Source: Elephas maximus indicus
Lineage: Eukaryota > Chordata > Mammalia > Proboscidea > Elephantidae
Reading direction: 5' to 3'
Assembly (NCBI RefSeq): GCF_024166365.1
Contig: NC_064822.1
Location: forward strand, 108,744,823 to 108,808,822
DNA: 64,000 nt
The notes under the pieces are model-generated. The model was not told the origin of the DNA. It did no database searches and saw nothing but the letters and a program-made list of their open reading frames with translations. This document shows positions 22,791 through 33,210 of this stretch, in pieces. The first letter of the stretch is position 1. Each line of letters opens with the position of its first letter. A program made the position numbers and the translations under genes.

Positions 22791-23641
22791 CTGAGAAATT
22801 ATCAGTCTCCCAGAGCCCTTCTGTAGCTGCCTTCTCAGTTTCCAGAGTCCTTCCCACCTCCCCACACCCACCCCTCATCAGATGGGGAGTGGGGGTAAGG
22901 GCAGGGAGGCAGGCTAGATGGGGCTTGAAGCAACAGCAGCTCCAGATGGACCCCTCACTGAGGCAGGTAGAGGCAGCAGGCTGTGAACAGCCCCCTGGCC
23001 TCCGCCTCTGTCCCTGCTGGGTGAGAAGGGGCATGTGCTTTGAAGTTAGTTTCTGGGCAAGCGTCCGGTGGCTCCAGAACCTCCTCCTCTGCAACTTCTG
23101 GAATGGAAAATGTTCTCAGGGCCTTTCCCATGGCCCCTGAAGGTGAGCAAGTTGGCCATTTCTTTCCCTCTAGTCAGCCTCCTTGGAGATCCCTTCTTTG
23201 CTAGTCTCCTTTGCAGCTCACGTGGATAAAATGGTCTCCTCCTCTAGAGAAGTTAGGGGGTCCTTTGTCCAGGGGCCACTTCTTTCCTTGGACCTCTGTC
23301 CATCTCCTTGATTGACTCAAGAGTCTCTGGACCCTGACCTCTCACCTTGAATCAGGCAAAGAAGGTCTGTGGCCCTTGGTCCAGAAAAGGAGGCTGAGCA
23401 GAGGGTTCCTGGATCCTCCCTCCCCTCAGATATCCTGACAACCTTCACAGTCCTTAGCTTCTCAGAACCTGGTGCTCTGTAGCTGGACAGCTGCCTTTCA
23501 AATCCCTGAGAGCTCTCTGAGCTTCATGACCTCAATATTACAGCAATAATCCCATCTGAGACATCTATGCTCCTCTGGCTTGGGGACTGAGGGAAGCTAG
23601 GAACCCTTGACTCTGGCTCCCAGTTATTTCATCCACATATA

Positions 23642-23815
23642 AAAACCAAAAAAAAAAAAACCCATTGCTGTGGAGTCAATTCCAACTCACAGCAACCCTA
23701 CAGGACAGAGTAGAACTACCCCATAGGGTTTCCAAGAAGCACCTGGTGGTTTTGAACTGCTTACCTTTTGATTAGCACCCATAGCACTTAACCACTACAC
23801 CACAAGGGTTTCTAA
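23642..23815 (-). mobile_element. AfroSINE
   Basis: Reverse copy beginning with an A-rich run that corresponds to a T-rich tail, then ACCCATTGCTGTGGAGTCAA and ending CACCACAAGGGTTTC. Confidence 0.9.
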
Positions 23816-24535
23816 CTCTTATACTAGTCTGTTTCAATCTTCTTTTTCTCAGCCTCCTTCTCTGCGACCTTTTGTTCTTTCCTATTTCTGTTAATCTTCC
23901 CTTCTTTCTATTTCACTCTCCATTTCTGTTTCCTTCTCTCAGTCCGTCACTTGGACATTCTGCCTTTACCTAGCTTGTGTCTCTGCATTTGTTCTCCCCA
24001 CTCTCTATCCCTCTATTTCTCCTTCTATTTTCCCTTCTAATTTAAAATCAATGTAACATGTCTTTTTCTTGCCTTCTTCCCTATCTCAATCCCTGTCTTC
24101 ATTTGGTTTTCCCTGTATCACTCTGCTTTTCTGTCCTGTTTTGCTTCTGGGTTCATTTTGCTCTCTATTCCATTTCTGTTTCCCCTTCTGTCTTTGTCTC
24201 TCTTCCTATCTTCTATGTCTAGTTGTTTTTTTTTTTTTTTTTTTTCACTTCCCATCTTCCTTTCTGTCTCCCTATATCTGGCTTCACGTCTCTATCTATC
24301 ACTCGTTGGGTCCTACAGCTGTCTGCACAGCCAGCCTGTGTCATGTCCACCTCACTGCTGCCCAAAGGCCAGGACACTGAAGCTTCCAGTGTCCGTCTAC
24401 CCCATGTGCAGCTCATGTGCTGAAGGGAACAAGGGCTGGACACAGCTACTAGAATAGCCACTCCTTCCCCACCCACTATCCAGGCCACCCATCCCTGCTC
24501 AGCTCTTCTAGACCTTTTAAAACCCTCAAACCTTA
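23816..24535. other. T/C-rich tract
   Basis: Strongly pyrimidine-rich DNA (TCTCT and TTTCTG patterns) with a 17-base-scale T run near 24229-24245. No gene recognised. Confidence 0.5.
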
Positions 24536-24559
24536 TTTTAAAAATGATGCTTCTCCCAA

Positions 24560-27500
24560 ATGCCTATTCTGAAAATTGGCAATTAAAAAGAAAAAGAATT
24601 AAGCATTTGTGCTGCCTGTCCTGTATAAACTACATTTCAGGGTAACCAAATATCTCTAATTGATCAAGAAGACTTCTTATTTACAGAAGTCTAGCTAACA
24701 AATGTGGAAGGAACATGGATTTAGAAAAATCATCATTTTGCAATTTCTAATGAAATGATTGAAGCAAGAATCATCAATAGGCAAAGCCAACGATGGTGGT
24801 TAATGGAGAATTTACAATGGTGGAATCAAGCGGTCACCACCTTACCCCCCGGATGAATCCTAGCATCACTAAAAGGGGCATACCTAGACACCATGTGCCT
24901 CTGGATGGAATGCAATATGAAGCACTCGACATTACCTAGGAAGGACTCTTGACAAACGAAAACCTAAAATGAATCTAATCAAGCCTCTACACTTAACTTC
25001 CATTACATAGAAAATACAGAGCATGGAGGAACAATTTAAATGACAAAATGAGGAAGCAAGCAAACACATCCAGACAAACCCAGAATGTGAGACATTCATT
25101 CTAAAGAAAAACAGACTCAGTTTCTTCAGCTGGTCAATGGCTGGGGGAAAAAAGTGAGAGGGGAGTTAAAAAAAAAAAAAAAGACATAACTACTAAATGG
25201 AACACGTGGCCTGTTACGGTTAAGATTGTGTGTCAACTTGGCTGGGCCATGATTCTCAGTGTCTTAATGTTGTGATCACTTTACTGTTGAAATCTGATAT
25301 GTGGTCACCCACATGATGGCAACTGCTGAGTGGTACCAGTGGGGGTGGGGTCCATGGCGGCTCACTGCCCCCTCAGCCTTCATCTCTTTCCGCCTTCTGC
25401 GGCCTACTTCCTTCCTGCTCACCTTACAGAGGTTGTTGGCTTGTTCTGGATCCAGCAGCTGTCTCTTGTCTGACCTCTGGTTCTTGGGACTTGAGTGAGC
25501 ACCTTACCTGTCCATCTTGGGATTTGTTGATCTTCATGGCCTGCGAGCAAGAATCCTGCTCCCCAACCTGCCTATCTTGGGTTCACCAGCTCCTGCAGCT
25601 AAGTGACTCAGGTGAAACCTTGTGGTTTTGCCTGCCGGCATTGGGGATTCTTCAACTGTCACAACCTGTGAGCAGGATCTCTGCTCTCCAATCTGCTCAT
25701 CTTGGGTTCACCAGCTTCTGCAGTTCTGTGAATTGGGAAAGGACTCTATCCTGATCCAAGGACTCAGGATGTTCCAACCCCTACAGTCAAGTGAGCTGTT
25801 TCCTTAATATAAATGTCTACATATATTTATACGCATTACTGGTTTTGTTTCTCTAGAGAACCCCGCCTAAGACAATTGGTGCCAGGAGTGGGGTGCAGCT
25901 CTAATAGATACCTAAAATGTAGAAGTAGTTCCAAAACTGTGAGTGGATGGAGTTGCAACAGCAGCAGAGAAGCAGCAACAACAGAGAACCAGCAGCAGCA
26001 GAACCAGGAGACCGGCGCTGGAGCCAACCAACGGAGTGAGAGAGCTGAATGCCTGTGGGCAGGAAGCCTCCTAGCAGAGTGGGGTGCCTCTGGGCAATTA
26101 TCAGTGAAGCTACAGAGTTTTGGAACACTTGTCACAGCAGGGCAGATGTGGGCGTGAGGTCCGAAGAGCGCAGAGGCCAAGGAACCAGAAAGCAGAAGCT
26201 AAAGAGACAACATAAGAAGCCGAGCTGCCTCAATCTCAAAAGGTATGACTATGACCTCAGGGGTTACAAAGGGTGCAGCCGTGGCCTCTGGTGTTTCTAC
26301 GGGTGGAATTGCCACTCAGATGGACTAGGAGAATGGTGCGCCTAAAACCAAGGGAGCTGTGTTGCAGTCCCAGTGAGACTGGAAGGTGGAGCTGAAGCCC
26401 AGGGCCGAGAGGCCTCCACTCAGAATCCAGAGAGTGTGGCCAATACCTAGAGGCTGGAGGGCAGGGTTATTGTGTAAATTGTCTCAGAGAACAGAGGATT
26501 ATTTTCAAAGCTCTGAGAGCTAATGTCAGGTATTCTGCTGACTTGTTTGGTGCCTGTTATGCCTTCTTTCCCTTCAGTTTCTCCCATTTGTAATGGAAAT
26601 GTCTAGCTTGTGCCTGTCCTGCCATTGTACCATTGGAAGCAGATAACCTGTATTCTAGATTTCACAGATGAGGAGGAATTTTTGAATTTTGGACTTGGAG
26701 TTCAGGCTTTTGCTATGATATGATGGGGTGAACACGGTTCGCATGTTACAAGGATATGATTTTTGGGGGGCCAAAGGGTGGAATGTCATGGATTGAATTG
26801 TGTCCCCCAAAAAATATGTGTCAATTTGGCTAGGCCATGATTACCAGTATTGTGTGGTTGTCCACCATTTTGTGGTTGTAATTTTATGTTGAGAGGATTA
26901 GGGTGGGATTGTAACACCACTCTTACTCAGGTCACCTCCCTGATCCAGTGTAAAGGGAGTTTCCCTGGGACATGGAAAAGAAAAGAGAACCAAGCAGAGA
27001 GTTGGGGACCTCATACCACCAAGAAAGCAGCACTGGGAGCAGAGTGCGTCCTTTGGACCCCAGGGTCCCTGAGCCTGAGAAGCTCCTCAACGAGGGCAAG
27101 ATTGAGGACAAAGCCCTTCTCCAAGAGCCAACAGAGAAAGAAAGCCTTCTCCTGGAGCTGACACCTCAAATTTGGATTTTTAGCCTACTTTACTGTGAGG
27201 AAATTTCTCTTTGTGAAAGCCATCCACTTATGGTATTTCTGTTACAGCCATATTAGATGATTAAGACATGGCCCTTATTTGGTTCCTGATTTGGACAACC
27301 CAACTATAAAAAGGCATTTGGAGACAGTTGGGGACATTCAATTATGGACTGAGTATTTATGATGCCAAGGAATTTGTTGGATTTTTTTGAACATAAAAAT
27401 GGCTTTGAGGTGATATAAGAATAGGTCCTTATTTCCTGGAGATGCATACTGCAGTATAAAGTGAAATAACATTTAATTTTAAATATTTCAGCCAAGAAAA

Positions 27501-27645
27501 AAAGGACAAAAAGAAAAGAGCAGAAGGAGCAAAAGTGACAAAATCTTAGTAATTGTGGAATCTGGGTGATGAGTATATGGGGATTCACAGAGCAATGCTC
27601 TCTACCTTTGTGTATGTTTGAACGCTGTCATAATAAAAGTATTAA
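24560..27645 (+). mobile_element. Old L1 3' end (L1M type), interrupted by an LTR element
   Basis: Left part to 25211 shows L1M 3' UTR landmarks such as AAAACCTAAAATGAATCTAATCAAGCCTC and an internal A run. After the LTR insertion, the right part from 27274 continues with TTATTTGGTTCCTGATTTGGACAA and ends TGAACGCTGTCATAATAAAAG, the usual L1M terminus. The two parts are collinear, so one L1 was split by the later insertion. Confidence 0.75.
25212..27268 (+). mobile_element. ERVL-like LTR element (fossil) with unlike LTRs
   Basis: Five-base target duplication TGGCC lies at 25207-25211 and 27269-27273. Left LTR 25212-25874 (663 bp) runs TG to CA and is followed by a primer-binding-site-like ATTGGTGCCAGGAGTGGG. 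The internal part is about 0.9 kb and too short for retroviral genes, so the copy is a noncoding, broken relic. A purine-rich tract (about 26764-26782) precedes the right LTR at 26784-27268 (485 bp, TG to CA). The two LTRs are similar over their first 60 or so bases but differ in length and body. The left LTR matches the solo LTR at 55,915. The likely age is within the afrotherian radiation, judged only by divergence on sight. Confidence 0.75.
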
Positions 27646-27825
27646 ATGATGCTTCTTCCCACCTGCTCTGCAAGCCAGGACTTCATCTGTGGCTCCCTCC
27701 ACACAGATCCCAGCCTTCCCTGCCCTCTACTAGAAGTATGTCCCAGAGATGGATTGCACTTGGACACTGCCATTTATCCCCTGAAGTCCTCCAATGGCAA
27801 ATTTCTCACGCTTAGTACTTTTCCC

Positions 27826-27996
27826 TGGAAACCCTGGTGGCATAGTGGTTAAGTGATATTGCTGCTAACCAAAAGGTTGGTAGTTCAAGTCTGCCAGGCG
27901 TTCCTGGGAGACTCTATGGGGCAGTTCTACTCTGGCCTATGGGGTCGCTATGAGTGGGAATCAACTTGATGGCAACGGGTTTGGGGTTTTTTTGGT
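27826..27996 (+). mobile_element. AfroSINE
   Basis: Forward copy: GGAAACCCTGGTGGCATAGT head, CTAACCAAAAGGTTGG, GGGGCAGTTCTACTCTGG, GGCAACGGGTTTGGGG tail. Target duplication TTAGTACTTTTCCC/TTAGTACTTCTCCC (one mismatch) at 27812-27825 and 27997-28010. Confidence 0.93.
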
Positions 27997-28319
27997 TTAG
28001 TACTTCTCCCAGCTGTGCATCACAGTTCTGAGGAGCCAAGGGAAGCAAATTTTGAATAAGTTCTACAATAAACAAAGATAATCCAAAATAATGTAATCTT
28101 GATTTTGGTCTGTCTCTGGCAGGTACTTCTTAGCAAACGTACCTCAGTAATGGGAGAAAACTGCTCTCCTTCCCGGGAAACAGAAACCAAGGAATGCAAG
28201 GTCATCCTGTCCCATCTCCTGCCTCCATGCAGGGTGACCCCCACCCCAAAGAAAAGACCACCAAGAACTGAGAAATTTGGTGTCATGAGTTCAAGGGGCT
28301 AAAGCTCAGGACTGGGAAG

Positions 28320-28500
28320 GAAGGCATTTGGGTCCACCATGCCATCACTTTCTGAGTGACCTTGTGGAAATCATAATTTTTGAATCTTAGTGTTTTTAGA
28401 TGAAAGCATGGGAATTATTATTCCTTTTGATGCTCTAGAAATTTGCCAGCTAGGATGAAGGCACTTTGAAACTTGTAGGCTGTAAATCTCAGCTATTCAC
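28320..28500 (-). repeat. MIR SINE, weak
   Basis: Plus-strand text TGAGTGACCTTGTGGAAATCA and the following A/T-rich part match the complement of a MIR. Confidence 0.5.
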
Positions 28501-28570
28501 TTTATCATAAGAAAGGATTTATCAAGATGTAAATCCAGGGCTTCCTACCATCTTCCTTCATGACTCAGGA

Positions 28571-28766
28571 TTGTTGTTGTTGTTAGTTGCCATTGAGCAG
28601 ATTCCGACTTATGGTGACCCCATGTATTACAAAGTAGACCTGCTCCATAGGGTTTTCTTGGCTGTAATCTTAATGGAAGCAGAGAGATCACCAGGCCTTT
28701 TCTTCCATGGTACTGCTGGGTGAGTTTGAACAGCCAACCTCTAGGTTAGCAGACCAGTGCAAATTG
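28571..28766 (-). mobile_element. AfroSINE, older subfamily with AAC tail
   Basis: Starts with a GTT run, the complement of the AAC tail, then GTTGCCATTGAGCAGATTCC, with the long middle segment of the older subfamily (AGAGATCACCAGGCC). Confidence 0.88.
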
Positions 28767-28869
28767 TTTTTTTCTTTATGACCCAGGAAGAGGTCGTTAA
28801 TAGTTATGGAAGGCCAAAGTTTAGTATAAAGACATTTACCTGCACAGGTAGGTGAACTCATTTAATCTT

Positions 28870-29215
28870 TTCAGAAACCACATGAACATGGAATCTCAAC
28901 AATCTGGATTCCAATTCTGGCTCTACCTCTTGCCATGTGACTCTGGGCATGTTACTTACCCTTTCCAACACTGGGAGATAATATTAGCATCTTCCTTATT
29001 AGTCCACCACTCATCTGTCAGTTTGTCTTACTGTGGTGGCTTGCATGTTGCACAGGACCGGGCAGTGTTTTGTTCTGTTGCACAGAGAGTCACTATGAGT
29101 CAGAACTGACTCAACGGCACCTAACAACAACAAAAACGCCTTATTAGTTGTTGTGACAGTTAAATGAGATAATTTATCTACAGCGTTTGGCCCAGGACTT
29201 CTTAATACAGAGGTT
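28870..29215 (-). repeat. MIR split by a mini-RTE insertion
   Basis: CCATGTGACTCTGGGCATGTTACTTACC on the left and GTTAAATGAGATAATTTATC on the right are parts of one reverse MIR, separated by the insertion at 29003-29138. Confidence 0.75.
29003..29138 (+). mobile_element. Mini-RTE, 136 bp, only the two ends of the parent element
   Basis: The first about 45 bases (TCTGTCAGTTTGTCTTACTG and GTGGCTTGCATGTTG) match the RTE 5' end as seen in complement at 39,650-39,690. The rest (GGACCGGGCAGTGTTTTG to CGGCACCTAACAACAAC) matches the RTE 3' end at 38,228-38,310. Flanked by an exact 9-bp duplication CCTTATTAG at 28994-29002 and 29139-29147. It must have moved by the machinery of the full LINE. Confidence 0.85.
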
Positions 29216-29216
29216 A

Positions 29217-29352
29217 AAATGCAAAACCAAACCTGTTGCCCTGGAGTTGATGTTGACTCATAACTGCCCCATAAGGTTTCCAAGGAGTAGCTGGAAACTG
29301 CCAACCTTTTGGTTAGCAGCCAAACTCTTAACCACTGCACCACCAGGGCTCC
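29217..29352 (-). mobile_element. AfroSINE, shortened
   Basis: Reverse copy, CAAACCTGTTGCCCTGGAGTT to CACCAGGGCTCC, lacking part of the middle. Confidence 0.85.
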
Positions 29353-29359
29353 AACACAG

Positions 29360-29521
29360 AGATTATTGTTATTGTTGTTGTGTGCCATCGAGTCAATTCC
29401 AACTCATAGCTATATGATAGAATAGAACTGCCCTATAGGGTTTCCAAGGAACAGCTGGTGGATTTGGACCACCTTTTGGTTAGCAGTCTGAGCTCTTAAC
29501 CACTTCGCCACCATGGCTCCA
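29360..29521 (-). mobile_element. AfroSINE with AAC-type tail
   Basis: Begins TTATTGTTATTGTTGTTG (complement of an AAC-rich tail), then TGCCATCGAGTCAATTCC, and ends CGCCACCATGGCTCC. It sits back to back with the preceding copy in the same orientation. Confidence 0.88.
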
Positions 29522-29584
29522 CAAAAAGATTAAATATATAATAACTGTTCAATAAATGTTAACAGCTAACATGGATGAGGCACT

Positions 29585-30200
29585 TTTAAAAGTAATTTAC
29601 ACTGATTATTCACCAAATATTTATTATGCACCCATCACTGTTTTAAGTGCTGGGGAGTCAGCAAGTGAACAAAACAGATAAAAACCTGTAGGGAGGAGAG
29701 AGAGTAAATAAACAAAATATATAGTGTGCCAGATGCTGTTAAGTGCTATGAAGAAAAAATAGCAAAGGAAAATAGAGCATTGTGAGGAAAGCAGGTGGAT
29801 TACTGTATTGGAGATGGTGGTGTTGCTATTTTAAACAGGATGGCCAAGAAAGGCCTCACTGATAAGGTGACATTTGAGTAGAGAACTGGAAAAGATGAGG
29901 GAGGGAACCATGTGGGTGTATGGGAGATGAACCTTATAGGGAAAAATGTGTGCAAAGGCCCTGGTGGTAGCCAGTATAGATGGAGTAGGAGTAGGAGGGA
30001 GACTGGTAGGAAATGAGGTCAGAGCACTAGCAGAGAAAGGGCCAGATGAAGTAGGATTTTGTGGGCCATTATACGGATTTTGACTTTTATGCTTGGTGAG
30101 ATGGGAGCCACTGGAGGCTCTTGAGGAGATAATATTGAGGAGTTAATACCGAGGCTGGAGAGGGATTAACTAACTTTCCCAAGGGAGCACAGCTGGTAAG
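29585..30200 (-). repeat. L2 LINE 3' region
   Basis: Complement of L2: ATTTATTATGCACCCATCACTGTTTTAAGTGCTGG, AAGTGAACAAAACAGATAAAAACC, GGCCAAGAAAGGCCTCACTGA, GTGTGCAAAGGCCCTGG and TTTTGTGGGCCATTATACGG, in order. Confidence 0.85.
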
Positions 30201-30254
30201 TGACAGAAGGAAGGAATGGAGCCTGGCGGCTGTAGCTCTTAACCACTACCCTAT

Positions 30255-30430
30255 GTTGCCTTTGTTATTTGGGCTCTGCTCTCCTATGGCTTCAGACAAA
30301 GAAACTCGGACACTGAAAAGTTATTTAGCTTGCCCAAGGCCACACGGCTGGTAAGCGGCAGGAGTAGGGTTTGAGCCTTAGTCTGTCTCCCCAGCATGAG
30401 TCCAAGTTCTCTACACCACACTGCCTCCTT
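30255..30430 (+). repeat. MIR SINE
   Basis: CTTGCCCAAGGCCACACGGCTGGTAAGCGGCAG followed by TTTGAGCC and CTCTACACCACACTGCC is the second half of a forward MIR. Confidence 0.75.
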
Positions 30431-30699
30431 CAGGTGTCTAGGCCATACTGACATCTTGCCTGGAGGTCACTGCAGTGAAGAGGAAGAAAACCGAGGAGCC
30501 CGTCTGTTCAGGGTGGCGATGTTCTTTAGGACGCTCTGATACTTAGCTCTGCGGGACTGCGGACATCTTTCCCGCGCACCGCTGCGGTCTCTAATCCACG
30601 GAACCGAGGGAGAAAGAAAATGCGCCTTTATTTCGAGGTGGCCCAAAAGGCGTCCTCGAGTCGAAGGAGAGGGTGTTGCAGAAGGCCAGTGGGACAAAA

Positions 30700-30850
30700 C
30701 ACACCAGGCACGACAACAGCTCTCGCGCGGCCCTTAACCCCCCTCCCCAGTGTCTTCGGTGCCCGAGGTGGGGCAGGAAGGCGGAGCAGGGGCGGGACTT
30801 CAGCGCCTCGCCCCCGTCACGTGACGGGGTCATCATGGCGGCGGCCAGAG
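30700..30850 (+). promoter_or_regulatory. MFSD5: MFSD5 promoter with an 18-bp E-box palindrome
   Basis: CpG-rich DNA. CCCCGTCACGTGACGGGG at 30812-30829 is a perfect 18-bp palindrome centred on CACGTG, the site of USF, MITF/TFE and MYC-MAX type factors. Four bases downstream the start of the first exon reads ATCATGGCGGC, a YY1-like initiator motif. No TATA box. The start of transcription is probably within about 60 bases of these sites. Confidence 0.7.
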
Positions 30851-30998
30851 GACAGCCCAGCTCCCGGAAGCAGGCTTTGAGGGGCGGGAGCGCTGGTGGA
30901 ATCCGAGCCGTGGCCGGATCCGGAGCTAGAGCGGGAAGGGCGGCCGGGCGGCCTGGAGCCGGACGCGTCCGGAGCGTCCCCGCAGACCGGGACAACAG
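30830..30998 (+). other. MFSD5: MFSD5 exon 1 (5' UTR)
   Basis: CpG-rich segment ending ACAACAG before the donor GTGAGACG at 30999. It joins the acceptor TCACTCCTCAG ending at 31589. It contains an ATG at 30835 that opens an upstream frame. The 5' boundary is approximate. Confidence 0.75.
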
Positions 30999-31617
30999 GT
31001 GAGACGGGGTCTGGGCGAGGCGCGAGTGGGTGTGGCGGCGCTGGGCGGAGGCTAGGGGGCGCTGGGGGGTGACAATGACCTGGAGGAGAGGGAATCCGAG
31101 ATGCACGCGCGTGTCCCCGAAGCAACTCAAGGGGCCCGCGCGGGCAGGAGGGATGGCTGGGACAGATGACGCGATATGGAGGGCAAAAACAGTCTCCTTT
31201 GCGAGGATGGAAGGTAGTAGAAGGAAGTGTACAGAAGCTCTTGTGGAAGAGGGCAGCCCTTTGGAACCTGCGGGACCGGCATTATTGAAGGGACTCCCTC
31301 TTTGCTATGCTAGGCACGGGTGGGGCGAATGCTGTCTTCTCCCCTCTCTTCTTACCTCGCCCTTCCCCATAGTGTCCTAGGAGACCGCTCCTCCCACCCA
31401 CCCAACTGGTCCTTCCGGTCTGAGTTTTGGGGGTGTGGAGCTGAGGGGTGGGGAAGTGGAGTTGGCGGGGTGGGGGGGCTGGGGGGTGGATGGAGCTGCC
31501 TTCTGTTTACACACCCAGTCCCTTGACAGTGCTACCCAGGTAATGGATGTGACTCTGGCCCCCTCCTCATCCTGCCCATCACTCCTCAGGTCGTCCGGGG
31601 GCCCGCCATGCTGGTGA
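30835..31617 (+). other. Upstream open reading frame overlapping the MFSD5 start
   Basis: If exon 1 (to 30998) is spliced to 31590, the ATG at 30835 opens a 63-codon frame beginning MAAARGQPSSRKQALRGG. It stops at 31615-31617, ten bases past the first base of the MFSD5 ATG at 31608, in another frame. A ribosome that translated it would pass the main start. Whether transcripts include the ATG depends on the unknown start site. Confidence 0.5.
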
Positions 31618-32960
31618 CTGCCTATCTCGCCTTTGTTGTACTCCTGGCCTCGTGCCTGGGGCTGGAGCTGTCAAGATGCCAGGCTAAGCCCCCTGGAAGA
31701 GCCTGCAGCAATCCCTCCTTCCTTCGGTTTCAACTGGACTTCTATCAAGTCTACTTCCTGGCCCTGGCAGCTGACTGGCTCCAGGCCCCCTACCTATATA
31801 AACTCTATCAGCATTACCACTTCTTGGAGGGTCAAATTGCCATCTTCTATGTCTGTGGCCTTGCCTCCACAGTCCTCTTTGGCCTGGTGGCCTCCTCCCT
31901 CGTGGATTGGCTGGGTCGGAAGAAGTCTTGTGTCCTCTTCTCACTCACCTATTCTCTATGCTGCCTAACCAAACTCTCCCGGGACTACTTTGTGCTGCTG
32001 GTGGGCCGAGTGCTTGGTGGACTGTCCACAGCCCTGCTCTTCTCGGCCTTCGAGGCCTGGTACATTCATGAACACATGGAGCGGCATGACTTTCCTAGTG
32101 AGTGGATCCCAGCTACCTTTGCCCGAGTTGCCTTCTGGAACCATGTGCTGGCTGTAGCAGCAGGTGTGGCAGCTGAAGCTGTGGCCAGCTGGATGGGGCT
32201 GGGGCCTGTAGCACCCTTTGTGGCCGCCATCCCTCTCCTGGCTCTGGCTGGGACCTTGGCCCTTCGCAACTGGGGGGAAAACTATGACCGGCAGCGTGCC
32301 TTCTCACGGACATGTGCTGGGGGCCTGCGTTGCCTCCTGTCAGACCGCCGTGTGCTGCTGCTGGGCACCATACAGGCCTTGTTTGAGAGTGTCATCTTCA
32401 TCTTTATCTTCCTCTGGACACCCGTGCTGCACCCACATGGGGCCCCGCTGGGCATTGTCTTCTCCAGCTTCATGGCAGCCAGCCTGCTTGGCTCTTCCCT
32501 GTACCGCATTGCCACCTCCAAGAGGTACCACCTTCAGCCCATGCACCTACTCTCCCTTGCTGTCCTCATCGTTGTCTTCTCCCTCTTCATGTTGACTTTC
32601 TCCACTAGCCCAGGCCAGGAGAGCCCAGTGGAGTCCTTCATAGCCTTCCTACTTATCGAGTTGGCCTGTGGGCTGTACTTTCCCAGCATGAGTTTCCTGC
32701 GGAGAAAGGTGATCCCTGAGACAGAGCAGGCTGGTGTACTTAACTGGTTCCGCGTGCCCCTGCACCTGCTGGCCTGCCTGGGGCTCCTTGTGCTCCATGA
32801 CAGTGATCGCAAAACAGGGACTCGGAACATGTTCAGCATTTGCTCTGCCGTCATGGTGATGGCACTGCTGGCGGTGGTGGGGCTCTTCACAGTGGTACGG
32901 CATGATGCTGAATTGCGGGTACCCTCACCCAGCGGGGAGCCCTATGCCCCTGAACTCTAA
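31608..32960 (+). CDS. MFSD5: MFSD5, molybdate-anion transporter (SLC61A1)
   Basis: A complete 450-codon coding exon, the same length as the human protein, starting MLVTAYLAFVVLLASCLG. It is a member of the major facilitator superfamily, homologous to the MOT2-type molybdate transporters of plants and algae, and supplies molybdate for molybdenum-cofactor enzymes. About twelve hydrophobic segments are visible. The loop after the third or so carries LVDWLGRKK (residues about 98-106), the superfamily motif A type. Other membrane segments include LGTIQALFESVIFIFIFLW near 263-281 and a final VMVMALLAVVGLFTVV near 418-433. The ATG sits in a strong context (CCCGCCATGC) and the whole frame lies in one exon, as in other mammals. 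No break is seen. The polyadenylation signal is at 33181. Confidence 0.98.
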   Translation: MLVTAYLAFVVLLASCLGLELSRCQAKPPGRACSNPSFLRFQLDFYQVYFLALAADWLQAPYLYKLYQHYHFLEGQIAIFYVCGLASTVLFGLVASSLVDWLGRKKSCVLFSLTYSLCCLTKLSRDYFVLLVGRVLGGLSTALLFSAFEAWYIHEHMERHDFPSEWIPATFARVAFWNHVLAVAAGVAAEAVASWMGLGPVAPFVAAIPLLALAGTLALRNWGENYDRQRAFSRTCAGGLRCLLSDRRVLLLGTIQALFESVIFIFIFLWTPVLHPHGAPLGIVFSSFMAASLLGSSLYRIATSKRYHLQPMHLLSLAVLIVVFSLFMLTFSTSPGQESPVESFIAFLLIELACGLYFPSMSFLRRKVIPETEQAGVLNWFRVPLHLLACLGLLVLHDSDRKTGTRNMFSICSAVMVMALLAVVGLFTVVRHDAELRVPSPSGEPYAPEL

Positions 32961-33210
32961 CCTTGTTCCAAGATCAGCGGGTTGGGATAGACTCTTGAAT
33001 CCCTCCTCTTCAAGGCTGTACAAATCTCTCTGTGACTTGACTTTTGACTCGCAGTCCCTCAGCCTGTCCTGGGGCCCCTGCTGCCAGTGCTTTGGGTTGG
33101 GGAGGACATAGGGGTAATGGACTGGAAAGAAGGTGCCAAAACTTGCCTCTGTGTTACTCCCTTTCCCCTTACCACTTTAAAATAAACTCTCTTAACTGAC
33201 CATTGATTTG
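32961..33210 (+). terminator. MFSD5: MFSD5 3' UTR and polyadenylation signal
   Basis: Short 3' UTR of about 240 bases. AATAAA lies at 33181-33186, followed by GT- and T-rich sequence (TTGATTTGATTTACTC), which suits cleavage near 33200. Confidence 0.85.

Noticed and set aside
25813-26345. Open frames inside the LTR element as possible retained viral genes
   Set aside because: The internal part is about 0.9 kb with no recognisable retroviral domain; it is a noncoding fossil.
31435-31617. Separate small gene upstream of MFSD5
   Set aside because: Its last part is the upstream frame in MFSD5 exon 2. The earlier part lies in intron 1 with no start or splice evidence.
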